A program made the position numbers and the translations under genes. A stretch of DNA of 64,000 bases from Haliotis asinina (Eukaryota > Mollusca > Gastropoda > Lepetellida > Haliotidae), in NCBI RefSeq assembly GCF_037392515.1, contig NC_090288.1, positions 59,133,673 through 59,197,672 of the forward strand, in the 5' to 3' direction. Shown here in pieces: positions 20,561-33,200 of this stretch (positions are counted from its first letter, which is position 1; the number at the start of each line of letters is the position of its first letter). The notes under the pieces were generated by a model, which was not told the DNA's origin, did no database searches, and was given only the letters and a program-made list of their open reading frames with translations.

Positions 20561-21336
20561 CAGATATACTTGTGATATAGAAATGTAATGTCAAGTAGTG
20601 GGATATGGATTGCTTGTATTCTTAAACTTCTGAATTGATTTTGATATATATTCAGCTATTTATATACATTCATCTTACTCACTTTGGTCAGGTAATCTTT
20701 TCTTGAAGTTCGCTGGTTGTTCTCCACATGTCTATTCATACATCCGCTTTAGTTTGCAAAACCGTATTTCTAAATGTTACTTATCAAGGAATAGTAATTC
20801 TGGATATACAATTCAAGATTGCTGATACATGTATTTATACCAAGATTTGAAAATTGAACTGCTTGAGGAAATTGTTCTTTGAAACTGAAAGTCACTTGCG
20901 GTGGCTTAAAACTCAAACAGCTCGTTAACCACACACTCACGTGAATGACAAATTACCTAACACAACATTAGCACATACTCACTCATTGTGGAAACTGGTT
21001 ATATCGTTATTGCCTCATAACAAGAGTTGGCTAGACTAATCGATCCCGTTTCTGTATATGTGGTTAGAACCTGCACAGCGAATTTATTGGCACAGTTTGA
21101 CATATTTCGAATACGCTTTCGATTGAATATGTGAAGATATCTGGTCGAAGGTTTAATTGTCCAGAACAAAAGATATATATTCAGGCTACGGAATCGTACA
21201 ATTTGGGATCATGTAATTGGTAATAAGACCCACGGGAAACTCACGGAGACGCATTGGCTATCACACTGAGACAAGGGTTCTATGTGTCCAGCTCGCGGAA
21301 AACTGCTACTAACATAGAGCTAGGGTTAGTGTCCGT
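20561..21336. other. No gene recognised
   Basis: AT-rich unassigned DNA with no long frames, structured RNA or tandem repeat that I could see. Confidence 0.6.
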
Positions 21337-21828
21337 TATTAAGTCCCCTCGTATTGCAGCAAGTACAATGATTAACCCCAGCAACTGTCAATAAAAGAGG
21401 TACATGTTCCTTGACGTAGAATAAACAAATTGGACATCAACCCTTAATTAAAGATAACTAATTGTCTTATCTTCTTTCTGCCGTGAGCTTTATTATCAAG
21501 AATGGATCTAATCTGACGGAAGCGTTGTGCGGGGGCATAAACTCAAGTATTATAAGGTTGATTATTCGGGATCAGTCACCAATATCCGAACGTCATTTAC
21601 TCGGTTAGTGTCTATTATATTGGACCCAATCCCGATATGATAAGATTCTGACTGTATAAAATGTCAGTTGTATTTTGTCATTTGTAATCACAAAGCCTTC
21701 TAATTAATATTACCCATCACGTTGACCGTAGCTCAAACAACGCGTCAGATCTGATTACATAGATGAGGAAATCATCTTCTTATGCTCCGTATACAATCGC
21801 TGGTCCTACAACTGTCGTATTCAAGCAA
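21337..21828 (-). repeat. Dispersed repeat R2, copy 1
   Basis: The reverse complement matches 28707-29270 over most of its length. Shared blocks include TACCTCTTTTATTGACAGTTG, GTCAGATTAGATCCATTC, TGTAATCAGATCTGAC and TTTGAGCTACGGTCAACGTG. No coding capacity and no clear terminal repeats. Its right edge adjoins the 46-bp array. Confidence 0.7.
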
Positions 21829-21837
21829 AAGATCTCG

Positions 21838-22206
21838 TAACATTGTACCCATACAGTCGGGTAATTAAAGTCACCCAACACGGTAACATTGTACTCATAC
21901 AACCGGGTAATTAAAGTCACCCAACACGGTAACATTGTACCCATACAGCCAGGTAATTAAAGTCACCCAACACGGTAACATTGTACCCATACAGCCAGGT
22001 AATTAAAGTCACCCAACACGGTAACATTGTACCCATACAGCCAGGTAATTAAAGTCACCCAACACGGTAACATTGTACCCATACAGCCAGGTAATTAAAG
22101 TCACCCAACACGGTAACATTGTACCCATACAGCCAGGTAATTAAAGTCACCCAACACGGTAACATTGTACCCATACAGCCAGGTAATTAAAGTCACCCAA
22201 CACGGT
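21838..22206. repeat. 46-bp tandem array, eight copies
   Basis: Unit TAACATTGTACCCATACAGC, then CAGGTAATTAAAGTCACCCA, then ACACGG. Eight units. The first two differ slightly (AGTCGGGT, AACCGGGT) and the last six are almost identical, which fits recent growth from the right. Confidence 0.95.
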
Positions 22207-22261
22207 AGCAATTTGCTTATATAATGTGTCCAGGTGAGGGAGTACTTCCTCCATCCTCCAT

Positions 22262-22362
22262 TTAAAAAAACAAACAAAAAAAACCCAAAAAAAACCCAAA
22301 CAAACAAACAAACAAAAAAAAAAAAAAAAAAGAAAAAAAACCCCAAAAAAACACAAACAACT
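22262..22362. repeat. A-rich low-complexity tract
   Basis: AAAC and poly-A runs. The minus frames of Phe, Val and Cys across it are artefacts. It may be an old poly-A tail, but no element was recognised beside it. Confidence 0.8.
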
Positions 22363-24567
22363 ATTTACACTCGAGTTAATGCTTGATTTATAAAGCAAAA
22401 TCACAACAAAATCACAATGCTTGATTAAACTTTAAGGTAATTATATATAACTTTTAAGCATAACTCTGGTAGATAGTTCCATTTTTCATCCCCAAGTGCT
22501 GCCATACTCAAGCCCTTGCTCTAGTATCTGGCACCCCAATAAATTGTTCGTTCTTGGGGTCACCATTTTACAACATTTCTATGTCTTTTACATTCGTAAC
22601 AACTCGTCTCTTTCCGTGACCTACAAAAAGACTCGTACCCCTTATTGCCAAGAATTGTGGCAAACCAATCAAATCGCGAGTAGTGAAACGCATTTCAAAC
22701 CATGAAAATGGCGTGACCGTTGAACTGTGAAACTTCGCTAAACTATACCAGGCACAATTTAAACATAAACTTTGAACTTAAGGATGAACAACTTTCAAAA
22801 CTAAAACATATACATGTATGCAAAAGTAATGGCCCGATTGTTTTGTCCACGGGATGTTGGACATTCTTAGAGCCCTGTTTGGAAATTCAGAGTTATCTTT
22901 CCTTGATAATAATACTAGACAATTTTTATCTCCATGCCCGTTTGCGCTTAGACAGGACCCTGTCGTAAACATGGTCACGAGATGGGTACGAGATGCCATC
23001 CGACCTGCCGGAATGACACTAGTAGTTACGAATGTTGTCAATTGGTGTTGAGATTTCCGGGTGTTAAGAAATTTTCTGAATGTCAAAATACCGGTTTTCG
23101 ATCAGCACAATAGTGTCGTTTTCATACCTGAACCTGTAAATACCAGTGAATGGGTAATGTTGCGAAACGTTATTCTTCAAGATTGCAGAGAACCTACAAA
23201 CATAAGATTCTTGATCAAAACAAACAAGTAAAACATTTTACGACATCTGTCATTCTCGGCCAACATTACCACGACTAGAAACACATATTTGTTCGTTTGG
23301 GTGTTGCTGGAGATGTTGCATCATGGGTTTTGTGTGTGTGGAGATCAAACATGGTCATTGACGTGGCGAACCAATACTATTAAGGTTTGTCTATCCGACC
23401 TTGGTTTGATTAACAATAGATCTAGAGTCTCTGTTGTCAATGTGCCATACAGTCTTTAAATGGAAGTAAAAACTGGCCTCAACTACACAACACTACTAAA
23501 CACTGATTGTATAGAGACAAGCCTCTGATCGCTAGGTTCGAAGCAACCGAATCAGAGTTATAGTGGATACACTAAGTTTCTTCACACTTTTATATTCTTC
23601 CAAATCAGACACCTCATATTTACTTCAAATGTGAAAAATGACCGAGAATAAGAAAGGCATATAATCATCAGACGCAGACTAGTTTATTGTCCTGGAGCTG
23701 TGCAGGTAACACGCCGATTTGCAAACAATACGACGTAAAGGTGCAAACAACTGTCCGAGATTGACTTGTTTCGTGTGTTTCCTGGCTCTGTTAGGAAAAC
23801 AGTTGACTGCCCTTTCTTTGCACCATTAAAATTCGTAAATCTCGTTCCAGAGCGGTAAAAGTAGAGCTTAAACCTCGCCTGGAATATTTTGCGATAGAAA
23901 TAAGACAATAAAGAACGGAATAATTTATATTTCTCAAACATTTCTGTCTACACCATTTGGAAAGCTAAGCTTTCCCGGAAAGGTTCTCGGCCAGTTCAGC
24001 TATCGCAAAACCTAAATCAAAGTAGAAAAATCTGAAACAACTTCAATCTTTGATTAACCATTAACATTAAATGAAGCCGATTTCTTTTTTAATCTTTGCA
24101 TGTATTTTCTTTGCCTTACGATGTCTATCTGGTACATTAATCGCTTTTGAAGATGTTCAACACCAAATATCAAGACATACGCAAATGTGAAGTTCAATTT
24201 GTAAGTGGTATCTGAGTTTTGCAGATCAAATCAATCAAACACCGCTATGACGAACTTTGATGTTTAGAGGTCCTGACGAAAACAGCTTTGTCCTCATGCA
24301 TTTCTTCTGAAGTTATCATTGTATCGAGCCTATCTTCCTATATTTCGACAGCTCCAAGACATTGTTTTTTTTATATAAAATGCCAACGCCAGTATATAGT
24401 GTGAATTATCTGCTGATACAGATGCTATCGGGGTTAACGACGAAACAGTGAAAGAAATGATATGAATAGATTACTTAAAACAGCGATGCCTGCAGATGCT
24501 TGCGAAAACGGAAGACATGTCCTGTTCTGCCGGTAGCAACTGTCACTCACACACTCTGCAATAAAAA
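22363..24567. other. No gene recognised
   Basis: About 2.2 kb without a recognisable coding region, tandem repeat or known mobile element. Overlapping short frames at 22720-23086 on both strands match nothing I know. Confidence 0.5.
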
Positions 24568-24625
24568 GTAAGTGACTGTCCGGTTTTGTACGTCGCACAG
24601 CAATACGTCGGCCGTGCTATCATGG
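24568..24625 (-). repeat. Eroded fragment of the abalone-type SINE-like repeat
   Basis: AAGTAAGTGACTGTCCGGTT, then TTGTACGTCGCACAGCAATA, then CGTCGGCCGT, follows the GAGTGAGT, ACGCCGCA and CAATATT order of the fuller copies. Only the tail-proximal part is kept. Confidence 0.4.
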
Positions 24626-26395
24626 CCTGCAAACAACCACGTGTCTAAGCATTCAAGTGTCGCGATAGCGCATTTACTGATTTTAATGAAACCAAAAACG
24701 ATATGTTGTCTTTGAATTACGTCTCATTCATAGAAATGCAGAGATTCTGGAATGTGTTCATTTGGCAACACGGTAGGGGGCAAGTTTAATGTCTCGGCAC
24801 TAACATTTCTTTTGTAGTTGACTCAGCGCAATTGGTAGATGCTACATGAGGTTGCGCTGTAACTCGGGGACTTCAGTCAACCTGCAGAAACATCGACCCA
24901 GTTAGAATAGATACAACGTGGACACATAAGAAAATGTAATTAAACAGATTCTATTGGACGAAGAAGTATATTGCGTACACTATGTTCCTGTATGCCACAG
25001 CATATACAGATGCGTGTATGTTTTAACCGATCATCACTTTCCTCTTATGAACAGTGGATCTCCATTTAAACGCCTCGGTACCCGGATCACTACACTGATA
25101 TCAATATAGTTGTGGAATGGACACTACATGAAGGAGTTGATGGTTTTGTAGCTTTGATTGTAAGAAGTAGCATAGATAACCTTCCTAAAATGGCATAGCC
25201 GTAACCCATAGTAGAATGATTTAGAAAGTACGTAACTTAACACGCATGCTTATACGTATACGCATGGCTCTGGGGTGGCACAGCTGATCCGTCCTGCAGA
25301 AGAAGCGTCTCAACCCAGGTCTACACAACTTGATGTCAATAGAAATGTCCAGTGATATTTGGGTCCGACAGAGCTGTCGATTCAAACCTGTTATAGTACT
25401 GTCGTATGCATCATGTTATCCTATCCCAGATAGGTTCAATAGCCATACATTACAGCAATCGTTAATGAAAGCGACAAATCCCTTTCCAGTTCCACTGGTA
25501 ATCTCTGCAACACTTCGATGAGGACATTCTGATTTCATGTTTTCACTTGGTAACAATATTTTCTCGGTAGCCTAGCCTTTCAAATTATCATAATAAGATG
25601 TGTCCTTCCTTCGGGTGTGCTGAAATACCAATGATAATGTTTCCTCCCAAACCATCTCCTACATGCATGTATGGGCTGCAGCAGCAACAGCTTGGATTCA
25701 TGTGTGAACAGCATGGTGTCCCAGTCTGGTTAACAGATGCTGTCTACACAACGGAAGTTTGCTTCCTAAAACCGTTGTGCTAAACCGGTGGATCAGCCAC
25801 AAACTGGTCTCACCTCAGAAATTTACTCCTTTTCCAGAAGGCAGTTTGGTATCCTTCTTGTCACTGCACCGCCTGTTGTCTTGTTGACGAGACGTCAGAC
25901 ATGGAGGACCACTCCGTAAATGTCACGTGTGTTCCCTGCTGTAGATAACGTCTTTGTCAAAAGGTAATGTGTTTCTGTAAACATTAGAATTTCTTACAAC
26001 CTCGCTATTGCACTATCGCAGTCTGTAGAACACCAAAAAAACGCAATGGCAATGATTTCCAGCAAGTCGTGTCATATTATCAGCGATATTTACGACCACG
26101 CTGTCATTTCATCCTATCTGGTAAATAAGGCACAATTATCTCAATTGCACCAGAGTCAAATCTAACATATGCCAATATATGCCCACCCTCTAAAACTTGT
26201 TCTAGATGTTTTAGTCCAAAGCAGTTACGGATTGCTCATATAGTCATACTTCACAAAAAAGAAAACCGTTCACTTTAAAGAAGCAATTAGATATATCGAT
26301 CAGTTTCAGATTTGTGTATCAACTGTCATTAACTGATAAACCGTACCCCATGTAATTTACGTAGATAATTGGATGTCTTTTCAAGGACAATCTTA
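24626..26395. other. No gene recognised
   Basis: Unassigned DNA. A faint tRNA-like stretch near 24828-24890 (CTCAGCGCAATTGGTAGATG) lacks a good B box. Frames of 61 to 63 codons at 25330 and 25598 match no family. Confidence 0.5.
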
Positions 26396-27145
26396 AATGA
26401 TGAAACATCACGATGTGATTTGCTTTTATGATATACTGAAATCTGTTGAGAAGCTCAGAACCCAACCAAACATACGTGCTCGAGTCCGTCATTACGTGAC
26501 ACTAACATGGCAATATTATGAGCGTTTGCGTGCTGTAGGCACACATTATGTCGGGTCTCCTTTCACCGTTTACTGTTGCATGTCATGTTTGTTGTTCATC
26601 AGTCCACAGTTCATCTGGAGGAGTTGATTAGTTGAATTTTACAAACTAGATAAATCCAGGTTGAATAAAAGGTTGGGCGGGTTGACGGTTCACCTGTCGC
26701 AGTGCACTTGCTTTTGTCACAATATAGCTGAAATATTGCCCACGTACTTGTACTATTTTCCTCATTCACTCCTGCTATAATGTATGAACCTGGCCCAACG
26801 TTTTATGATACACTGCAACCTGCTAGTGACACCAAATCGTTACCAAAGTGCACTTGTCGTTCTATTCGCATCATGACGTGGCAGTATTATGAACGCTCCT
26901 ATGGTGTGAGGACACATTGCCATGTCTCCGTAGCCCTTGTTACTGTCTCATGCTAGTTTTCACGTCCAGTGCCCATGTGCCCACTGTTCAACTGTACCGA
27001 ATGTGAAGATTAGTTGTCCAGACACGGGATTAATCAACCACACGAATTCAGGTTGGATGAAACGTAGACAGTACACCTGTTGTTCTTGTCACAACAGATA
27101 GGAAATATCACCAACGTGGGTGTCAACTTGTACCCACTCACCCAC
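26396..27145 (+). repeat. Two tandem diverged copies of an element ending in a LINE-like tail
   Basis: The first copy (about 26396-26775) and second (about 26776-27145) share TTTATGATAYACTG, CATTACGTGACACTAACATG versus CATCATGACGTGGCAGTATT, and end in GTCACAATATAGCTGAAATA versus a worn form of it. The offset is about 378 bp. The final block is like the LINE and SINE tail at 4491. Probably two tandem 3' pieces of one retroelement family. Confidence 0.55.
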
Positions 27146-28706
27146 GTAATCATGAATGCAAACAGCCAAATCACAACAACCCCCCTCCTCCCACCCCACT
27201 CAACCCCTTCACGCCAAAGAATATGTAGTAAATACAATAAATTCCGATTTATTCTTATTTCCTGAAAATGCGACTGCTTTGCATAGTTATCACAGGTGTC
27301 AAACAGAACCAGCAAAAAGTCGAAAATCAAAACCCTCAGCTGTAACAATTTACTGTTTTTCTCGTGGAACACTACTTTTACACACCCGAATAGACACGAA
27401 GACCTTCCTGCTTGTTGCTTTAGGCAGGCTGTACTTGTCCCTGAATACTACACTGACGCGCTATCCTAGTGAAAAACATTGTGACTGTTAAAAAGACGGA
27501 CTTCCTCTCACCACGTAGTTTTCTAGAAATGCATACACGAATCAATAACTGTTCCTTCCTGTTCATAGTGAACTTTTCTAATTCACTGCAGTGTACATTT
27601 CACATTAAAGAGCACATTACATACTGCACGATCTTTACGTTCAAGGTAGAACAACATGTTCAGATCACATGAAGTTTATTCAAATCAAAACACCATGATA
27701 ATTTATCTTTAAACCAGACGAAAACGCTAAGTCGATTGTGCGATTCAGTATTCTCTGTAACTCTGTTTGTGAATCTCTTTACATTAGCTGACACTCAGCA
27801 GAAATACACACCGAGGCACCTGCAATGCCTGATGTGTGCTACATAGTGGCCGTAAAACAATATTATCATCAACATACCAGGGATGAAGTCATGCTTCTTA
27901 ACCAGATTACCTCGTTTTCGTTGTAAACAACAATTAGACGAACATGAAGGACAGCACATTTGATGCCCAAGAACGATGCCTACGTATTGAAGAGTCATCC
28001 CTCGGGCTGCGTATGACGTAGATGGCTGCAGTATTTCACATACTGTTTTCACAGCGAATTTCATTTGTTTACATTTTTACCAACTGACTTAACTTGGAAG
28101 ATCTAAAAAGTCTATGGCCATCAATTTTTTCAGTATTACTTCCATTGATTCAGAAATGAAGCTTACAATTTTGTGGCGTTAAAGCTCGCATATCACAAAG
28201 AACTGATTTTTGGTTCAACGTAATTGATTATTTTCAGTGAAGAAGATGAACAGTCTGTAGCCATGCTGTTTCTATCTTGTCATCAGAGTGTCCCTAACCT
28301 TTTTTCCTGTTGACAAGCCATTAGCCGTTAGTTCAACGTTTATTACTGCAAACGTGGTAGTGGAAACTTCATGTGTTGTCATGTCCCAAAACCCAGTATA
28401 AAACGTACAGAATTTGAGTTTGAACATATTTCAAATTGACGGTAAGAGGCAAATAAAACTTCTTCGGAATTCGCGTCCGAAAGCTGTTTAACTGACACAA
28501 CATTTTAGTCATTTGCACCATCTGTAATCCAAAATGACAAATACACGTTCAAACCAGGTTTAGTCTCTATCTGCACAATCACACAATTTACTATTTTCTA
28601 GCATTGTATTAATTTAACAAACGTATTTACAATGTAGATTCTGAAATAAAAGAGTGACAAACTCCCTTCCTCGTCTAAAGTTTATATATATATTGATCGA
28701 TGACGT
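27146..28706. other. No gene recognised
   Basis: Unassigned DNA. A C-rich stretch near 27180-27215 and short overlapping frames only. GCTTCATTTCTGAATCAA occurs at 36055 and inverted near 28144, possibly another repeat. Confidence 0.5.
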
Positions 28707-29270
28707 ACAGACACTCCCGCTTGTGTAATAAGATCTGACACATTATAAAAGTCAGCCTGAAATGTTAATTAGGGAGCTTTATGGGTACATGTGTTATGCT
28801 TGAATACGTGATGGCAGTGTAGAAGAAACTGTTGTTTACTGAGTATAGGCAGTTCACTTTCCTATCTGTGTAATCAGATCTGACACATTGTATGAGCTAC
28901 GTTCAACGTGATGGTGATATTATTTAGAGGACTATGTGATTACACATAACAATATATGAATGACATTTTATGCAGACAGAATCTTACCATGATGGATCTG
29001 GTTCCACTATAACAGTCACTAACCGAGGAAATGACGTTCAGGAACTGATGACTGAACCCGAATAATTAACTTGATAGTATTCTGTTTATGCCCTCGCAAC
29101 ACTTCCGTCAGATTAGATCCATTCGTGGTAATAAAGATCACGGAGGAAAGAAGGAAAAAACTATCAGTATTCTTTAATTAAAGGTTGGTATCCACCTTGT
29201 TTTACGACAAGGACCGTGTACCTCTTTTATTGACAGTTGCCTGGTTGATCATGGTACTTGTTCGATTACA
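28707..29270 (+). repeat. Dispersed repeat R2, copy 2 (most complete)
   Basis: Matches the inverted copy at 21337-21828 and a partial copy at 41316-41600. An internal motif, TGTAATAAGATCTGACACAT and TGTAATCAGATCTGACACAT, occurs twice about 137 bp apart, so the family has an internal tandem duplication, also seen at 41331 and 41500. No coding capacity. Confidence 0.7.
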
Positions 29271-29418
29271 GCCATATCTCTTACGCCATCTTGATATTCC
29301 CTTGAGCGGCATGTCAGTGCAGATTCTTACACCATTGTCAAGCTTAAAGCAATAAACAAGAAGTTGTGATCCATAAAGGCGTCCTTAACCAACTTATTGA
29401 GGGACGATCAAACAGTTG

Positions 29419-29472
<54 letters not shown>
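29419..29472. repeat. (CT)n then (GT)n microsatellite
   Basis: Twelve CT units followed directly by about fifteen GT units. Confidence 0.95.
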
Positions 29473-29474
<2 letters not shown>

Positions 29475-29629
29475 GGGGAGGGGGTGTTATGAGGGTGTGA
29501 CTTCGTGGTATGTGTGGTATGTGTGTGCTACGTTGTGGATTAAAGATTGTTGTCCACGTTGCAGTGTAGATTCTTACTAGTGAGTGAGTTACTCTACTCT
29601 AGATCTGATGAGTCAGTGATAACCAGATC

Positions 29630-29880
29630 AGTGAGTCAGTGAGTGGGTGAAGCGAGTGAACTGAGTGAGTGTGACAGAGTAAGTGTGAGAGAGTGAGAGA
29701 GTGTGAGAGAGTGTGAGAGAATGTGAGTGAGGGTGAGAGTGTGAAAGCGTGAGTGAGTGTGAGTGTGAGAGAGCGTGAGTGAGAGTGAGAGAGCGTGAGA
29801 GAGTGTGAGAGAGTGTGAGTGAGTGTGAGAGAATGTGAGTGAGTGTGAGAGAGCGTGAGAGAATGTGAGAGAGTGTGAGG
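29630..29880. repeat. (GTGAGA/GTGAGT)n low-complexity tract
   Basis: About 250 bp made of GTGAGAGA and GTGAGTGA variants. The minus frame rich in Ser, Leu, Thr and His is an artefact. Confidence 0.9.
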
Positions 29881-30650
29881 GTTTAAACAATTTGCCTATG
29901 ACACTCAACATTTCTTACGGTCAATTTCCTTAAACAGTTCTACTTTCAACATCTAATTATAAAACCACATATCACGTTCAATGATTTTGCACATCAAAAC
30001 TTGCTACATCCCGATAAATATACTTCATAATACATTGTGTAACACCTTTTACATCATCGTATACTGCCATGCCTTTCATGCATTGATGTACTTGTATAAA
30101 TACCTTGAAATCATTGTGTCACTGGATTCGGGGTTTTGAAAAAAAAGAGTCATGGTGACTCACAGTATTTATATTGGGAAGTCATTTTTCATATTTTGGG
30201 GTTATTTCAGGTTTAGTATAATAGTTATTTTTTGTTGTTGTTGTTGTTTAAAAAAAAGCAAGAGTTGTGAAAAGACTTTGTTGTTTTGTGCTGCATTGCC
30301 ATTTAAATGTGACCGGTAGTTTAATAGTATGTTGTCATATTGTATTGTCATAACAAAATCCATCATACTGAACAAATAGCCATGCTTGTATTTTATTCAC
30401 TGTAGCATACAGTTATTAACATGAATATCTAAAGTAATGAAGACCTCACCAAATCTATCATTGCTGGCGTGACAAATCGATCTTATTGAAATGAATTCTG
30501 AGGGTCACTCATAAAACGTGCGTGAAATTTGACTCGTATGACTTCGAGAGTATTTTACGTTTTCAGTCGTTGCGTCGAATACGCCGAAATCACGCGTGAT
30601 GTTATGTGTATATGTGTGTGTCATCAATATGTGTACTATACAATATAGGA
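29881..30650. other. No gene recognised
   Basis: AT-rich DNA with a short TTG run near 30231-30249. No coding or structural feature recognised. Confidence 0.6.
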
Positions 30651-31078
30651 CACACTCCATGTCTCACTATATGAGACATTAAGTTCCCACTCAAATATGA
30701 ACAATGGAATAACTGTTCTGACAGAAACGGGACGCATGTACATATGTGTACATTTCCGTGATTGCCATTGACCAGTTGAGTAACAATCAAAATCTTAAAA
30801 ACGTTTGTTTGGATGAAATAATGACATTCTCTTTGAGGTCATGTTGAAGAACATGATCTCCTAGGTTGCGACACAGACTCATAGCAAGAGGTTTCATCGC
30901 GAATGAGACTAGCAGTTTCATAAAATTTGGCCTTTAATACTTTCACAATGTTTAATAGCATTTGGGTGAAAGGAAAACTATGTTTACATGAGAATAGCAA
31001 GGAAGCATGGTTGGAAAAACTACAACACCTTTGTAGGATCAAGATGAAAACACCATGATGATGATGATGATGATGATG

Positions 31079-31119
<41 letters not shown>

Positions 31120-31120
31120 T

Positions 31121-31155
<35 letters not shown>

Positions 31156-31156
31156 T

Positions 31157-31200
<44 letters not shown>

Positions 31201-31201
31201 T

Positions 31202-31242
<41 letters not shown>

Positions 31243-31243
31243 T

Positions 31244-31299
<56 letters not shown>

Positions 31300-31300
31300 T

Positions 31301-31356
<56 letters not shown>

Positions 31357-31357
31357 T

Positions 31358-31409
<52 letters not shown>

Positions 31410-31435
31410 GATGATGATGATGATGATGATGATGT

Positions 31436-31503
<68 letters not shown>

Positions 31504-31504
31504 T

Positions 31505-31551
<47 letters not shown>

Positions 31552-31588
31552 TTTTTGATGATGATGATGATGATGTTTTTGATGATGT

Positions 31589-31623
<35 letters not shown>

Positions 31624-31624
31624 T

Positions 31625-31659
<35 letters not shown>

Positions 31660-31660
31660 T

Positions 31661-31734
<74 letters not shown>

Positions 31735-32180
31735 TTTTTGATGATGATGATGATTTGTAAGAAATTGTAAGCAAATAAAATCTGCCGTAAATTTAATGGG
31801 AAAACAGTATGTGAAATGCTGAAACCATCTATAGCACATTTAGATTAGGAAATGTAGGCAATACGTAGGTATCTCCATTTATGTTGCCCTTCTTGCTGGT
31901 CTGTATGTTTATACACATGGAGCGGCTTTACAGTGAAGGCGAGGTTATCTGGCTAGAAACTATAACCTCAGCTTCAGGTATATCGATTACGTGATGCTAG
32001 TTAATTCCACCGTGCAAGAAAAAGTCCCATGCTGTTTTTTCCTACCTGATGCAAACACGTGGAATCACACAGACGGCACCATCCGTTTGTAATGTATACA
32101 AGTAAAAAGAATTTACAGTGTTCTGACGTTGCTCAATGCTGAAACAGTCACACTGTGACAACACAAATTTAGGTTACACA
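30651..32180 (-). repeat. Dispersed repeat R1, copy 2, split by the GAT array
   Basis: The left part (30651-31030) and right part (about 31900-32180) both align in order with 35450-36530: GTTTCATCGCGAATGAGACT against GTTTCGTGGCCGTTTGAGAC, AGGAAAACTATGTTTACATG against AGGAAAACTCTGTTTACATG, and GCTTCAGGTATATCGATTAC against GCTTCAGGTATATTAATGAT. The GAT array lies between them. The match extends beyond copy 1, so this may be an old segmental duplication. Confidence 0.55.
31054..31755. repeat. 700-bp GAT microsatellite with regular TTTTTGAT interruptions
   Basis: Runs of 4 to 23 GAT units are separated by about sixteen interruptions, nearly all GATGTTTTTGAT. The sameness of the interruptions shows the array grew by copying blocks, not only single units. 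The poly-Met, poly-Ser and poly-His frames (229 to 311 codons) are products of this. Frame-preserving interruptions are expected because each adds three bases. Confidence 0.97.
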
Positions 32181-33200
32181 ATACCAGATATGTTCCCATT
32201 GACATCCATAGTAACCTTATATTTGTAAAACATATGTTTGAATGTTTTTTTAATCGTCCAGGCTATTAACAGCCATTCCATATATTCACGGGTACGGTCG
32301 GGCCTTTAAACTACAATAGGCAGAATTTCTGGGCAACTTGTTCGGCTAACAAATTGAAGCTAAACACATCAACCCCAGTTTCGCTCCGAGTGTCATTTAC
32401 TTGAAAATATCTCTGCACTCGTATCTCGTGGTGATAAAATAACGGCACTAAGTACTTGGGCAGTGGTCAGTTTTAATCACTGGCTGGTTGTGCCTATAAA
32501 GCATAAACATCTTAGACTAGTTCATCCAATCACAGCTGTCGCATGTCTCTGTCAGTTGTTTACAAAGGAACTCTCTCAGGGAGCATGTGATCTAATTCAG
32601 TGTAGTGGAACCTTTAGCATCCGGTACTGGCAATAATAATACATGTACTTAAGACTCTTCTCGGCGGATTAATGACCATCGGCGTTGAATTATTATCATT
32701 AAAGGTGGAAGTAACCCGGGTAATGCTGAATATGGTTACCCCTTTGAAAGTAAACATTTTGCAGAATGTAATATGTTTTTTAATGTGCAATTTTACACTG
32801 AATCCTCTGGCATGTGTTAAAACAGTTCACTGTGAACAGGAAGGAACAGAATCATTGATTTGTATGCATTTATAGAGATTGAAACCGTGGTGTGAGGAAG
32901 TCCATCTTTTTAGCATGGCCAGAAGTTTTTCCAGCACGGTAGAGCGTCACTGTGGCATTCAAGGACAAGTACAGCCGACCTAAAGCAATACGGTTTTCAG
33001 GAAGGCCTTTTTTGTCTATTCGGGCATTGTATAAAAGTAGTGTTCCACGGGAGAACCAGTGAAAACAACAATATGGAAACAGTTCAGGGTGTTTACGCTG
33101 GATGTTTTCCTTGTTTCATTTGAGATCTGTGATAATTGTGCATTGTGGCTGCACTTGGTGGAAATAAAAATGCATTAATTAGATTTAACATTTTTTTTCT
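32181..33200. other. No gene recognised
   Basis: Unassigned DNA. GTAACGGTTTACC-like sequence only begins at the array edge. No long frame. Confidence 0.55.

Noticed and set aside
22101-22404. Phe/Val-rich membrane protein frames
   Set aside because: Reverse of an A-rich tract plus the 46-bp array.
24828-24890. tRNA-like sequence
   Set aside because: A-box-like start only; no usable B box.
29600-29640. Hammerhead ribozyme (CTGATGAG motif)
   Set aside because: No GAAA partner and no closing stems.
30839-31839. Poly-Ser, poly-His and poly-Met proteins
   Set aside because: Translations of the GAT microsatellite in different frames.
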